A stretch of DNA of 58,428 bases from Fimbriiglobus sp. Its GTDB lineage: Bacteria; Planctomycetota; Planctomycetia; Gemmatales; Gemmataceae. The notes under the pieces were generated by a model. That model made no database searches, was not told where the DNA came from, and was given only the letters and a program-made list of their open reading frames with translations. This document shows, in pieces, positions 32,856 through 41,038 of the stretch; position 1 is the first letter of the stretch, and every line of letters begins with the position of its first letter. Where the stretch lies: NCBI GenBank assembly GCA_022841795.1, contig JALHQU010000021.1, positions 1 to 58,428 on the forward strand. The letters run 5' to 3'. The position numbers and the translations under genes are program-made.

Positions 32856-33839
32856 ATGCGGCCCGTGTCTGTCGTCATCCCGACGTACAAGGCGTCCCCG
32901 TTCATTCGGGAAACGCTGGCGTCGGTGTTCGCGCAGACGCGGCTGCCGGACGAGGTGGTCGTGGCGGACGACTGCTCGCCGGACGACACAGTGGCGGTGG
33001 TCGAGGAGATCGCCAAAACCGCCCCGGTGCCGGTGCGGGTGATCCGGTTGGAGAAGAACTCGGGCGGGCCGGCGCGGCCGCTGAACGTGGGCATCGAAGC
33101 CGCCCGCGGCGACCTGATCGCCACCCTCGATCACGACGACACCTTCCCGCCGAACAAACTGGCTGATCAGGTGCCGTTCCTGAGCAACTACTCGGAAGTT
33201 GGTTTGGTGTTCGGCGGCGTCCAGTGTGTAGGGTCGGATCCGGATTGGAACAGCGGCGTATCTGAGTGGATCGAGACATCAATAGCCAGTTTACCAAAAT
33301 CGGCCGTGTCGGACGGCGGGTACCTGATATCGTCCATATCCGGTCTGGAAGGAGTGGTCCGGCGGAAGTGCTTCGCGGCGACATGTAGCAACATGCTGTT
33401 CCCAAGACGAGTTTGGCGGGAGTGCGGCGGGTTTGACACCGGCACAACGGTCTCATCGGACATGGCATTTCTAGCCGCTGTGGCCGGCTGTCGCGATCTG
33501 GGGTATGTCTCTTCGCCCGGTGCGGTGTGGAAACTACACCGGGACAGTTACTACAAGACGGCCTCAGACTACGCCCGCGTTCACGACCAACTTCGGACGT
33601 ACGCACGACTCCGGACCGACCTCCTGTCGGCGGCTGCCCTGGCCGAGTACCGACAGGTCGTGCGGCAACTGGCGTTCGATGGAGCTTACCGCTTGCGAAA
33701 AGGAGGGGACCATCGCCGAGCGATGGATTGCCTGGTTCGCGGCGTGAGGGTCACCGGGGTGTGGCCTCGGGCAGCCTCTGAGTTCATAAAGGTTTTGGCG
33801 AGTGGGGTAGCCGACATGGTGGGTGGGCTAAGGTCGTGA
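32856..33839 (+). CDS. Family 2 glycosyltransferase
   Basis: This 327-residue GT2 has SVVIPTYKASPFIRETLASV, VVVADDCSPDDT, GGPARPLNVGIEAARGDLIA and the DxD-type TLDHDDTFPPNKL. After the GT-A core there is a variable acceptor region, with an acidic GGFDTGTTVSSDMAFL where the catalytic base is expected. No membrane segment is seen, so it acts at the inner face of the membrane. It starts 12 bases behind the methyltransferase stop and overlaps the next gene by four bases (GTGA). Donor and acceptor sugars cannot be told. Confidence 0.93.
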   Translation: MRPVSVVIPTYKASPFIRETLASVFAQTRLPDEVVVADDCSPDDTVAVVEEIAKTAPVPVRVIRLEKNSGGPARPLNVGIEAARGDLIATLDHDDTFPPNKLADQVPFLSNYSEVGLVFGGVQCVGSDPDWNSGVSEWIETSIASLPKSAVSDGGYLISSISGLEGVVRRKCFAATCSNMLFPRRVWRECGGFDTGTTVSSDMAFLAAVAGCRDLGYVSSPGAVWKLHRDSYYKTASDYARVHDQLRTYARLRTDLLSAAALAEYRQVVRQLAFDGAYRLRKGGDHRRAMDCLVRGVRVTGVWPRAASEFIKVLASGVADMVGGLRS

Positions 33840-35014
33840 AAATCCTTTACGTCACACGGTACTACCCGTGGCCGGCGACCAGCGGCGCGAAACTACGGTC
33901 AGCCCGTCTGATCGAGCAGTTGGCGAGCCGTCACGCCGTTCGGGCTGTCGCTCTCGAACCCACCCCGCCCGGAACCGGCGCCGCCCCGGTTCCGGTCGAA
34001 TTCTTGCCCGTCCAGAGGACTCAAGCGGCGGTCGAACAATCTCGTTGGCGGAAGCGGGTGGCCGTGGCACGTGCTCTGTTCGACCACCGCCCCGATGTCG
34101 TCCGCGGATACGACACGCCTGCCGGCCGTCAATCGTTCTCCGCCCTGAAACGGTTGGCCGACGAGTCAGATGCCATCTGGATCGAGTGGCCGTACATCGC
34201 CGCCCTGGCTCTGGTCGCCGGTGTCAAGGGACGTGTCGTCGTCGATTACGTTGACCTCAGCGCGACGGTTCAGGCTGGGATGGTAGATAAACTTCCTTGG
34301 TCGCCGTACCGCGTGGCCAAAATGGTCGACACACTTAAACTACGCCGGTTCGAACGACATCTGAGTCAGCAGGTGTGGCGGGCCGTAGTTTGCAAGCCCG
34401 AAGACGTATCAGCCCTCGGCGGGCGGAACGTGTTTGTTGTTCCGAACGGGACGGACACGGCCCCGGATTACTCTGCCGACCCGGTTGACACAGACACGAT
34501 ACTGTTCGTGGGTTTGATGTGCTACGATCCGAACATCGACGCGGCGACGTGGTTCAGTCGAGAGTGCCGACCGGCTGTACAAAGTCGCTTGGGTAGACCC
34601 GTTCGGTTCGATGTTGTCGGCGGTGAGCCGACGGAGGCGGTGTTGCGGTTGGATGACGGGAAGCATGTGCGGGTCCGCGGATACGCGAACAACTTGGCCG
34701 ACTGGTACCGTCGTGCTGCTGTCGTCGTCGCTCCAATTCGGCAGGGGAGCGGGACGAAATTGAAGGTGCTTGAAGCACTGGCCTACGGCAAGCCGCTTGT
34801 GGCGACCGAAGAAGCCGTCCTGGGTCACGGGTTGCGGCCCGACGTGGATTACCTACCGGCCGACTCTCCTGAAGAGTTCGCATCCGCTTGCACAAGATTA
34901 CTTCAGGATTCCGAATTGCGCATCCGATTGGGCCGTTCCGGACGGGAGCGCATCTTGGAGCGGCACACCTGGCAGCGAGTGGGAGAGATCGCCGACCAGG
35001 TCGTCTGCGGTTGA
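33836..35014 (+). CDS. Family 4-type glycosyltransferase
   Basis: This 392-residue GT-B protein begins MKILYVTRYYPWPATSGAKL, the usual N-terminus of this group. The C-terminal donor domain has TILFVGLMCYDPNIDAATWF, VRGYANNLADWYRRAAVVV and PIRQGSGTKLKVLEALAYGK, in which the E-type nucleotide-sugar site is PIRQGSGTKLKVLEA. The start is GTG 33836 overlapping the previous stop by four bases. It lies within the region of reduced GC content. Its closest relative in the window by layout is the gene at 42237, which has the same N-terminal and GGGTRLKIYEA-type pattern. Confidence 0.92.
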   Translation: MKILYVTRYYPWPATSGAKLRSARLIEQLASRHAVRAVALEPTPPGTGAAPVPVEFLPVQRTQAAVEQSRWRKRVAVARALFDHRPDVVRGYDTPAGRQSFSALKRLADESDAIWIEWPYIAALALVAGVKGRVVVDYVDLSATVQAGMVDKLPWSPYRVAKMVDTLKLRRFERHLSQQVWRAVVCKPEDVSALGGRNVFVVPNGTDTAPDYSADPVDTDTILFVGLMCYDPNIDAATWFSRECRPAVQSRLGRPVRFDVVGGEPTEAVLRLDDGKHVRVRGYANNLADWYRRAAVVVAPIRQGSGTKLKVLEALAYGKPLVATEEAVLGHGLRPDVDYLPADSPEEFASACTRLLQDSELRIRLGRSGRERILERHTWQRVGEIADQVVCG

Positions 35015-35037
35015 TGGCAATAGAGGTTTAGCGCCAC

Positions 35038-35961
35038 ATGAGTACGCCAACCGTCTCCGTTGTCATCCCGACCTACAACCGCGCGAATTTGGTGTCCCAA
35101 GCGATTGAATCCGCACTCGCTCAGACACACCCGCCGCACGAGGTAATCGTGGTGGACGACGGCTCGACCGATGACACGGTTACCGTGGGCGCCAAGTACG
35201 GGCCAGTTGTGCGGTATCTACGTCAGACGAATTCCGGCCCGAGCGTTGCCCGGAACCTCGGAGTCGATGCCGCGACAGGAGACTGGATCGCACTGCTCGA
35301 TTCTGATGATCTCTGGCTCCCTACTAAGTTGGAAAAGCAACTGCGGCTCCTTCGCCAGTTCCCGGATGCTGCTGCTTGCTACTGTGACTTCCAGTATGTC
35401 GATTTGGAGGGGCGTCTCCTTGAGGAACATTCTGGATTCCGTGAGCCTCGTTCCCGCGACGCGACTTTTTGCCAGTTGCTGGATGGCTGTCCGATACCGA
35501 CCCCCACGCTCGTGATTCGTCGAGACTGTCTCGCAGGTGGGCTGCGGTTCGAACCGGATATTCGCTACGGGCAAGATTGGGACTTGTTCGCCCGTCTGGC
35601 TGACCGCTATTCCTTTATTGCAGTCCCCGAACCTCTGGTGCTAATTCGGAAGCATGCCAGCAACATTACGAATGGTGTGCCCGACGAACTGACGCGAGAT
35701 GTACTCAAGGTGATTGATCGGGTATTCACACTTGATTCTGCGAAACCGTACAAGAGGAGAAAATCGCAAGCCATCGCACAGTATGCAACCAGTGCGGCGG
35801 TGGGCTGCCTTCGGCAGCGAGATTGCGGGCGTGCGAGAGGGTGGGCGATGAAGGCCTTATGGCATTCGCCTACGCAGATCACTGCCTGGAAATGCCTGAT
35901 TCGTGCTATCCTTCGGATGCCACCGAACTTGAACACTACGAACACCCATTGCTCACTGTGA
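35038..35961 (+). CDS. Family 2 glycosyltransferase
   Basis: This 307-residue GT2 has TVSVVIPTYNRANLVSQAIE, VIVVDDGSTDDT, SGPSVARNLGVDAATGDWIA and the DxD motif LLDSDDLWLPTKL. The later block IRYGQDWDLFARLADRYSF is the common acceptor/base region of this subgroup, which resembles the GT2 at 37954. It is the gene with the least GC-rich sequence in the locus (58% by hand count of the 60 bases from 35341, against 77% for those from 37141). It starts 24 bases behind the GT4 gene. The last codon overlaps the start codon of the next gene by one base. Confidence 0.92.
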   Translation: MSTPTVSVVIPTYNRANLVSQAIESALAQTHPPHEVIVVDDGSTDDTVTVGAKYGPVVRYLRQTNSGPSVARNLGVDAATGDWIALLDSDDLWLPTKLEKQLRLLRQFPDAAACYCDFQYVDLEGRLLEEHSGFREPRSRDATFCQLLDGCPIPTPTLVIRRDCLAGGLRFEPDIRYGQDWDLFARLADRYSFIAVPEPLVLIRKHASNITNGVPDELTRDVLKVIDRVFTLDSAKPYKRRKSQAIAQYATSAAVGCLRQRDCGRARGWAMKALWHSPTQITAWKCLIRAILRMPPNLNTTNTHCSL

Positions 35962-36758
35962 TGAACGCTGTGAACGCAAAAATATCGTTGCTGCGCTGTC
36001 CGTCCGAAGTCGTGGAAGAGGTATTCTCTTCTCGCCAGGTCCCGACGGCGGACGGCGGGTCTGTGCCCATGGACGTGTACATCCCGCGTGAGGAAGGGAA
36101 TTATCTTTACTCGCTCGTTCGCCACCTCCGCCCGACCCGGACGGTCGAAATTGGAATGGCCAACGGGCTGTCCTCCGTGTTCATCGCGCAGGCTCTCCGG
36201 GATAACGGGGTCGGGCGGCACACGGCGATCGACCCGTTCCAGAACTCGGACTGGCACGGGGCGGGGATGGCTCTGGTGGCGAAAGCCGGTTTGGCGGACG
36301 TGGTTGATCTGGTGGAGTTGCCGTCGCACCAGGCTCTGCCCGATCTGGAGCGGTCCGGGGTCCGAGCCGAGTTCGTGTTCATCGACGGCAGCCACCTGTT
36401 CGACTACGTCCTCGCGGACTTCCTCTGCACCGACCGGCTGCTGACCGACGGCGGGCTGATCGCGTTCGACGACTCGGACTGGCCGGCGGTCACTCAGGTG
36501 ATCCGGTACGCGATCTCGAACCGGCACTACGAAGTCGCGTTCCCCGAAGTGGTCATCGAGTCATCAAGGTACAGCCCAGGTCTGGCGAACCGCCTGCTGC
36601 GTCGGGTGGCGCGGGCCGTCCCGAAGTTCGGGACCAGGTTGCGCCCCGACTTCCTGACCCCGAGTTATGAACAGGGTATCCGTGGCCGGTGCGTCGTACT
36701 TCGCAAGCTGAAAGCGGACGACCGCGACAGTCAGTCGCGGTTCCACAACCCCTTCTAA
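35961..36758 (+). CDS. SAM-dependent methyltransferase (Methyltransf_24-like)
   Basis: This 265-residue protein has a SAM-binding fold: YLYSLVRHLRPTRTVEIGMA, FIAQALRDNG, TAIDPFQNSDWHGAG and VRAEFVFIDGSHLFDYVLAD, then DGGLIAFDDSDWPAV. These match the class-I Methyltransf_24 type often found in polysaccharide loci. I chose ATG 35961 (TGATG, one-base overlap with the preceding stop). In-frame ATGs at 35859 and 35892 would overlap the GT2 gene more. The first 150 bases share the lower GC content of the upstream genes; from about 36120 the composition returns to very GC-rich. Confidence 0.85.
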   Translation: MNAVNAKISLLRCPSEVVEEVFSSRQVPTADGGSVPMDVYIPREEGNYLYSLVRHLRPTRTVEIGMANGLSSVFIAQALRDNGVGRHTAIDPFQNSDWHGAGMALVAKAGLADVVDLVELPSHQALPDLERSGVRAEFVFIDGSHLFDYVLADFLCTDRLLTDGGLIAFDDSDWPAVTQVIRYAISNRHYEVAFPEVVIESSRYSPGLANRLLRRVARAVPKFGTRLRPDFLTPSYEQGIRGRCVVLRKLKADDRDSQSRFHNPF

Positions 36759-36776
36759 TTCCTGAGTGCCTGTTCG

Positions 36777-37952
36777 GTGGAACCGCTTCGCATCGCCGTC
36801 GCCTCATCCGGTCTCGGCCATGTGGCCCGCGGGATCGAGGCGTGGGCGGACGACCTGGCCGCCGCCCTGCACGCCCGCGGGCAGGACGTACTCCTGTGCA
36901 AGGGGGCCGGCGTCGCGTCTCACCCCTACGAACGGGTGGTGCCGTGCCTGACCCGCGAGTCGGCGTCTGCCCGGCGGGTGCTGAAGGCCGTCCCACGGCC
37001 GCTCGGCTGGCGGCTCGGGCTGGGGTCCGGGTACGGCATCGAGCAGAGCACCTTCGCCCTCAACCTGATTCGGCTGCTGCGGCGGGAGCGGGCCGACATC
37101 CTGCACGTGCAGGACCCGTGGGTGGCCCTGCTCGCCCAGCGGGCGCGGCGGCTCGGGCTGATCCGCACCCGCACAATCCTGGCGCACGGCACCGAGGAGC
37201 CGCCGGCGTTCCTGCGGAAGATCCAGTACCTGCAGCACCTGGCCCCGTGGCACCTGGAGCAGGTGCGGGCGGCCGGGGCGTGGAAGCCGACGTGGACGGC
37301 CATCCCGAACTTCATCGACACCGACCGCTTCCGCCCCGGCCGGTCGGACGAACTGCGGGCCGAACTCGGCGTCCCGGCCGACGCGGTGGTGGTGCTGACG
37401 GCGGCGGCCGTCAAGCGGCACCACAAGCGGATCGACCACCTGCTCGCCGAGTTCGCCCGGTTGCGGCAACAGGCGCCCGAGTTGCCCGTGTGGCTGGTTG
37501 TGGCCGGCGGGTGGGAAACAGACACGGACGAGCTGGTGGCCGAGGGGACGCGGGTGCTCGGCGAGCGGGTGCGGTTCCTCATCCGCTTCCCCCGCGAGCG
37601 GATGCCCGACCTGTACCGTGCCGCCGACGTGTTCGTGCTGTGCAGCCTGTTCGAGATGATGCCGATAGCGGTCATCGAGGCGACGGCGTCCGGGCTGCCG
37701 TGCGTGGTGAACCGGCACCCGATCCTGGAGTGGATGACCGGAGCGGGCGGGACGGCGATCGACATGGCCGCCGGCGGCGGGCTGGCGAACGCGCTCGGCG
37801 AACTAGCGGGAGACGCCGAAGGCCGCACCGCCCTCGGCCGGGCAGCCCGCGAGCACTGCGTGGCGAACTTCTCCCGCGACGCGGTGGTGGGCCAGATTCT
37901 AAGCTACTACCAGCGGGTGATGGGCCGTACCCCCGGAACCGGATCGACCTGA
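36777..37952 (+). CDS. Family 4 glycosyltransferase
   Basis: This 391-residue GT-B enzyme begins RIAVASSGLGHVARGIEAWA. The acceptor domain has DILHVQDPWVALLAQRARRL, and the donor domain has VVVLTAAAVKRHHKRIDHLL, VWLVVAGGWETDTDEL and the E-x7-E site CSLFEMMPIAVIEATASGLP. The start is GTG 36777, 18 bases after the methyltransferase stop. GC content is high again, as in the genome at large. The next gene starts one base after its stop codon. Sugar specificity is unknown. Confidence 0.93.
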   Translation: MEPLRIAVASSGLGHVARGIEAWADDLAAALHARGQDVLLCKGAGVASHPYERVVPCLTRESASARRVLKAVPRPLGWRLGLGSGYGIEQSTFALNLIRLLRRERADILHVQDPWVALLAQRARRLGLIRTRTILAHGTEEPPAFLRKIQYLQHLAPWHLEQVRAAGAWKPTWTAIPNFIDTDRFRPGRSDELRAELGVPADAVVVLTAAAVKRHHKRIDHLLAEFARLRQQAPELPVWLVVAGGWETDTDELVAEGTRVLGERVRFLIRFPRERMPDLYRAADVFVLCSLFEMMPIAVIEATASGLPCVVNRHPILEWMTGAGGTAIDMAAGGGLANALGELAGDAEGRTALGRAAREHCVANFSRDAVVGQILSYYQRVMGRTPGTGST

Positions 37953-37953
37953 G

Positions 37954-38868
37954 ATGCGGGTGAGCGTGGTCATCCCAACGTACAACTCCGCCGAACTGGT
38001 GGTCGAAGCGGTGCGCTCGGTGCTCGCGCAGACGCGGCCGGCGGCCGAGGTGCTGGTGGTGGACGACGGCAGCACCGATGACACGGCCGACCAGCTGGCC
38101 GCGTTCGGCCCGCCGGTGCGGGTGATCCGTAAGGAAAACGGCGGGGTGTCGTCCGCCCGCAACCGCGGGGTGGCCGAGGCGAGCGGCGAGCGGATCGCGT
38201 TCCTCGACGCCGACGACGTGTGGCACCCGCGGAAGCTGGAAACCCAACTCGGCGTGCTGGAAGCGCACCCGGACCTGGGGCTGCTCGGCACGCGGACGTT
38301 CGACTGGCCCGGCCCGGTGCCGGACCCGCCCGCCGCCCCGCCCCTCGCCCGCGTGCCGTTCGACCGGCTGATCGTGCGGAACGCCTTCTGCACGTCCACC
38401 GTCGTGGTCCGCACGGCGGTCCTCCGCGCGGCCGGCGAGTTCGACACCAGCCTGCAAGGGCCGGAAGACTACGACCTGTGGCTGCGGATCGCGGCGGCGG
38501 CGGCGGTGGCGAACCTGGACGCCCGGCTCACCGGCTACCGGCACGCCACCCCGAACAGCCTGAGCAAGAACGCCGAGCGGATGGAGCGGGACACCCTCCG
38601 CATCCTGGCCAAACAGGAAGGGGCGGGGGCGTTCTGGGGGAAGGATCTGCTCCGCCGGCGGGCGTTCGGGAACACCACCCTCACGGCCGCGTACATGTAC
38701 CACGACGCCGGTCGGCACGGCACGGCGCTGAAGCGGATCGCTCAGTCGTTCTGGTGGTGGCCGCTGCCGTTCGCCCGGTCCGAGGTGAACGCCTTCCTCG
38801 CCCGCCCGCGGTTCGCCGTCGGCATCCTGCGGCGGTGGGCGTTCGGCCCGCGGGGTGCGGCGTCGTGA
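37954..38868 (+). CDS. Family 2 glycosyltransferase
   Basis: This 304-residue GT2 has RVSVVIPTYNSAELVVEAVR, VLVVDDGSTDDT, GGVSSARNRGVAEASGERIA and the DxD FLDADDVWHPRKLE. The block TSLQGPEDYDLWLRIAAAAA is the usual acceptor-side region. It is similar in motif order to the GT2 at 35038 and may be an older paralogue, but in GC-rich codons. No membrane segment is seen. It overlaps the following gene by four bases (GTGA). Confidence 0.93.
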   Translation: MRVSVVIPTYNSAELVVEAVRSVLAQTRPAAEVLVVDDGSTDDTADQLAAFGPPVRVIRKENGGVSSARNRGVAEASGERIAFLDADDVWHPRKLETQLGVLEAHPDLGLLGTRTFDWPGPVPDPPAAPPLARVPFDRLIVRNAFCTSTVVVRTAVLRAAGEFDTSLQGPEDYDLWLRIAAAAAVANLDARLTGYRHATPNSLSKNAERMERDTLRILAKQEGAGAFWGKDLLRRRAFGNTTLTAAYMYHDAGRHGTALKRIAQSFWWWPLPFARSEVNAFLARPRFAVGILRRWAFGPRGAAS

Positions 38869-39896
38869 CGTTGCCGTCCACCCCGGCCAACCCGCCGCCT
38901 CCCAAACCGACTACCAGCCGAGCGCGGCGGTGGGTGCGGGCCATCGCCGTCGGGTACGCAGTCCTGTGCGGCGGGTTGACCGCCGCCCTCGTCTGGGCCG
39001 ACGCCGCCGCCCTTCCCACCCTGGTCCTGTTCGGCCCGCGGTGGGTAGTCGCCCTTCCGCTGCTGATGCTCGCCCCGCTGGCGGTCGCGGCGCGGTCGTG
39101 GTGGGCGATCGGGGCGACCGTCCTGGCCGCGGTGCTGGCGGCCGGGCCGCTCACCGGCGGCACGGTCGGGGTCGGGCCGGTGTTCGCCCCGGGCCGGCCG
39201 GCCGTGGACCGCCTGCGGGTGGTCACCTGGAACACGGGCGGGAAGACGGCCGGGCAGTCGTTCCGCCGGTTCGTCGAGGACACCGCCCCGGACGTGCTGC
39301 TGCTCCAGGAGTCGGACCACCACATCGACGCCGCCCACTTCCCCTCCGGCTGGCAGGTCACGCCGGGCGGCGGGCCGCGGGTGGCGTCTCGGTACCCGGT
39401 GCGGGTGATCGACCAGCTGGACTACCGAGACTTCGGGGCCGGCGGCGGGGTGCTGCGGTGTGCGGTCGCCACCCCGACCGGGGAGCTGACGGTGGTGAAC
39501 GTTCACCTGCCCACCCCCCGGCCGGGGATCGAGGCCGCGCTCGGGTCGAAGCTGCGGGACCTCGGCCCGCTCCGCGACATCATCCGCCTGCGGGCGGACG
39601 CGTCCGCCAAGGTGCGGGCCTGGGTGGGCGAACCGAACCCCGACCTGATCCTGGCCGGGGACTTCAACATGCCCGTCGAGAGCCGCATCTACCGGGCGAA
39701 CTGGGCCGACTTCAGCAACGCCTTCTCCGAGGCCGGCACCGGCTGGGGGACGACCAAGCAGACGCACTGGTTCGGCACCCGCATCGATCATGTGCTGTAC
39801 TCGCGGCCGTGGCGGTGCCGGCGGGTGCAGGTGGGCGACGAACTCGGGTCCGACCACCGGCCGGTGATCGCCGACCTGGTGCGGGAGGGGCCGTGA
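38865..39896 (+). CDS. Membrane-anchored endonuclease/exonuclease/phosphatase-fold protein
   Basis: This 343-residue protein has two or three N-terminal membrane segments (AIAVGYAVLCGGLTAALVWA, VVALPLLMLAPLAVAA and ATVLAAVLAAGPLTG), then an EEP-fold domain. The fold's motifs are RLRVVTWNTGG, DVLLLQESD with the catalytic glutamate, VNVHLPTP, LILAGDFNMPVES, TRIDHVLYS and GSDHRPVIADL with the catalytic His. This is the topology of the VanJ/YafD type, often with unknown phosphoester substrates. Within an exopolysaccharide operon it could act on a lipid-linked diphosphate or on extracellular DNA, which is speculation. Both ends overlap neighbours by four bases, so it is tightly coupled to the glycosyltransferases. 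Confidence 0.9.
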   Translation: MTLPSTPANPPPPKPTTSRARRWVRAIAVGYAVLCGGLTAALVWADAAALPTLVLFGPRWVVALPLLMLAPLAVAARSWWAIGATVLAAVLAAGPLTGGTVGVGPVFAPGRPAVDRLRVVTWNTGGKTAGQSFRRFVEDTAPDVLLLQESDHHIDAAHFPSGWQVTPGGGPRVASRYPVRVIDQLDYRDFGAGGGVLRCAVATPTGELTVVNVHLPTPRPGIEAALGSKLRDLGPLRDIIRLRADASAKVRAWVGEPNPDLILAGDFNMPVESRIYRANWADFSNAFSEAGTGWGTTKQTHWFGTRIDHVLYSRPWRCRRVQVGDELGSDHRPVIADLVREGP

Positions 39897-41038
39897 ACAC
39901 CCCGTTGCACGTCGCCCACGCGGTGCTGTCGCTCGACGTGGGCGGGCTGGAGCGGGTCGTCCTCGCACTGGTCCGTGAGGGCACGCGGCGGGGGCAGCGG
40001 GTGTCGGTGGTGTGCGTCGAGAAGCCGGGCGCGCTGGCCGACGAGGCGCGCGCCGCCGGGGCCGAGGTCCACAGCCTGGACAAGCCGCCCGGCCGCCGGG
40101 CGGAGTACGTCGGGAAGGCCGCGGAGCTGCTCGTCCGGCTGGCCCCGGACGTGGTCCACACCCACCAGATCGGGGCGGCGTGGTACGTTGGGCCGGGGGC
40201 GGCGGAGCGGCGGACCCCGGTGCTGCATACCGAACACGGCAACCAGTTCGCCCGCGACGGCGGGTGGATGGACCGGCTGAAATCCCGCCTGTTCTACCGC
40301 AAGGCGGCGAAGCGGGTCGGCCGGTTCTGCTGCGTGTCCGCCGAGATCGCCGCCGCCGTCACCCGCTGGGGCACCGTCCCGCGGCGGTTGGTTGAGGTGG
40401 TGCCGAACGGCATCGACACGACCGTGGCGGACGGGCTGCCCTCCCCGGCTGAAGCGAAAGCGTCGATCGGACTGCCGGCTGATGCGGGGGTGGTCGGCAC
40501 GGTCGGCCGGCTGAACGAGGTGAAGCGGCAGGACCGGCTGCTGCGGGCGGCGGCGGAACTGCGACCGCGGTTCCCCGCCCTGCGAGTGGTGATCGTCGGC
40601 GACGGCCCGGAGCGGTCCAACCTGGAACGGCTGGCGAACGACCTCGGGCTGGCCGAGATCACCACGTTCGCCGGTTTCCAGCCGAAACCGGAGCTGTACC
40701 TGCGGGCAATGGACGTGTTCGCCCTCACCAGCCGGAGCGAGGGGTTCCCGGTGTCCATCCTGGAGGCGTGGGCGGTGGGCGTGCCGGTGGTGTGTACGGC
40801 GGTTGGCGGCATCCCGGACGTGGTGGCCGACGGGGAAACCGGCGTGCTGGTGCCGCAACACGACGCGGCCGGGCTGGTGGCGGCGCTCGCCCGCCCGCTG
40901 GCGGACCAACCGTTTCACGCGAAACTGGTGCGAACCGCGGCCGAAACGGTCCGCCGGAAGTATTCTTTGACGAACGTGGCGGCGGAATACGAGCGGGCGT
41001 ACCGTGAGCTGATCGCGGCCGGCGAGGGAGGGCGGTGA
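39893..41038 (+). CDS. Family 4 glycosyltransferase
   Basis: This 381-residue GT-B enzyme begins HVAHAVLSLDVGGLERVVLA, the common GT4 opening. It has VVHTHQIGAAWYVGPGAAER and CCVSAEIAAAVTRWG in the acceptor domain. The donor domain reads VVGTVGRLNEVKRQDRLLRA, RVVIVGDGPERSNLERLA and TSRSEGFPVSILEAWAVGVP. The start is GTG 39893, overlapping the preceding stop by four bases. It ends with TGA at 41036-41038, just at the start of the next gene. Confidence 0.94.
   Translation: MNTPLHVAHAVLSLDVGGLERVVLALVREGTRRGQRVSVVCVEKPGALADEARAAGAEVHSLDKPPGRRAEYVGKAAELLVRLAPDVVHTHQIGAAWYVGPGAAERRTPVLHTEHGNQFARDGGWMDRLKSRLFYRKAAKRVGRFCCVSAEIAAAVTRWGTVPRRLVEVVPNGIDTTVADGLPSPAEAKASIGLPADAGVVGTVGRLNEVKRQDRLLRAAAELRPRFPALRVVIVGDGPERSNLERLANDLGLAEITTFAGFQPKPELYLRAMDVFALTSRSEGFPVSILEAWAVGVPVVCTAVGGIPDVVADGETGVLVPQHDAAGLVAALARPLADQPFHAKLVRTAAETVRRKYSLTNVAAEYERAYRELIAAGEGGR

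Noticed and set aside
35823-35960. An upstream start for the methyltransferase at 35961
   Set aside because: These codons are inside the GT2 gene in another frame, and the TGATG overlap gives a natural coupled start.
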